This document shows positions 63,592 to 64,000 of a stretch of 64,000 nucleotides of DNA, piece after piece. Each line of letters begins with the position of its first letter. Position 1 is the stretch's first letter. The stretch is taken from the NCBI GenBank assembly GCA_947579665.1, contig CANPUZ010000032.1, forward strand, positions 682,001 through 746,000. Reading direction: 5' to 3'. The stretch is from Sympetrum striolatum. Lineage: Eukaryota > Arthropoda > Insecta > Odonata > Libellulidae. The notes beneath the pieces are model-generated. The model saw only the letters and a program-made list of their open reading frames with translations, ran no database searches and was not told the DNA's origin. A program made the translations under genes and the position numbers.

Positions 63592-64000
63592 GATATACCC
63601 AGATACCCAGATACCCAGATAGGATACTAATTCACAGGCTAAACTACTGGCGTCATTGACTCGAAATTTTTACCACGTATTGGCCATAACGTGAAACCCC
63701 CAGGAAAAAAGCGACTTTGATCTTCGGTATCATGGGTTCGATTCCAGAAGGCCCCAAAGTCGCGATTTTCCCCATAAGATTACATGGCGGGGATTTTCGA
63801 AAATTTATTTGAGGCACTTCCCGGAAAAGGAGAGAGTTGAAACTCGAGGGATCGCTAGATGCCCCCCATATCAAAAGAAAACCATAAAGATATCTACGAA
63901 TATTATCCTAGGTTCGATGCTAGGACGGGGCAAAAGTCGGCCGTTTAAAATGCATTGCGGCGATTTTTAAGTTTTTTTTTAACCCTTTTCCGATGCCATA
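63592..64000 (-). repeat. Array unit U24 (cut by window end)
   Basis: Entry through a different microsatellite, three tandem copies of CCCAGATA, then 'ggatactaattcacagg', the A-box-like TTGGCCATAACG and two module cores (near 63736 and 63910). It runs off the window. Confidence 0.75.

Overview
This is eukaryotic nuclear DNA, AT-rich, and almost certainly from an arthropod, most likely an insect. The basis is an insect-style RTE retrotransposon, tRNA-derived SINEs, Helentron-like short elements and heavy microsatellite content. There are no bacterial operons, no rRNA, no convincing tRNA gene and no recognisable single-copy protein-coding exon. The species cannot be named from the sequence. Nearly every open frame longer than 60 codons lies in repeats or is an unsupported random frame.

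Layout. 1-11.2 kb: AT-rich intergenic or intronic DNA with a few small items: a Penelope-like tail motif near 2.1 kb, an RFX X-box match at 3379, and SINE-like tRNA-derived pieces at 6.5 and 11.2 kb. 11.6-17.7 kb: four copies of a short non-autonomous element that opens with 'tctgatgtggcc', carries a pair of ~315-bp subrepeats and a CA/CAGA microsatellite, and closes with a hairpin. This architecture resembles Helentron-associated (HINE/DINE-1-like) elements. 17.7-30.4 kb: the first large array of ~1.1-kb units. 30.5-31.0 kb: a decayed I/R1/Jockey-type LINE fragment. 31-40.5 kb: mostly featureless AT-rich DNA with an inverted pair of Penelope-like tails at 34.65-34.81 kb. 40.57-49.66 kb: a nest in which an RTE-type LINE sits in a (TA)n tract at the edge of the repeat array and is itself split by a 5.7-kb segment bounded by 28-bp inverted repeats. 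49.66-64 kb: the second large array, running off the window end.

The main discovery candidate is the array family. Twenty-four or so units in both orientations are each built from six diverged modules of roughly 145-177 bp. Every module is centred on a tRNA T-arm / Pol III B-box-like core (GGTTCGANNCC, usually inside a small stem-loop). One end of the unit has an A-box-like sequence about 50 bp before the first B-box. The other end has a conserved oligo-T run, a perfect 7-bp hairpin (GCTTGCATACTGCAAGC) and a fixed terminus, TACGAGTAAAATG. Units are joined by GATA/TA microsatellites and a palindrome-forming linker. Some members (the 'C' subfamily) look nearly identical and so recently amplified. 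I see no protein gene that would move it; its mode of spread and any TFIIIC/Pol III role are inference.
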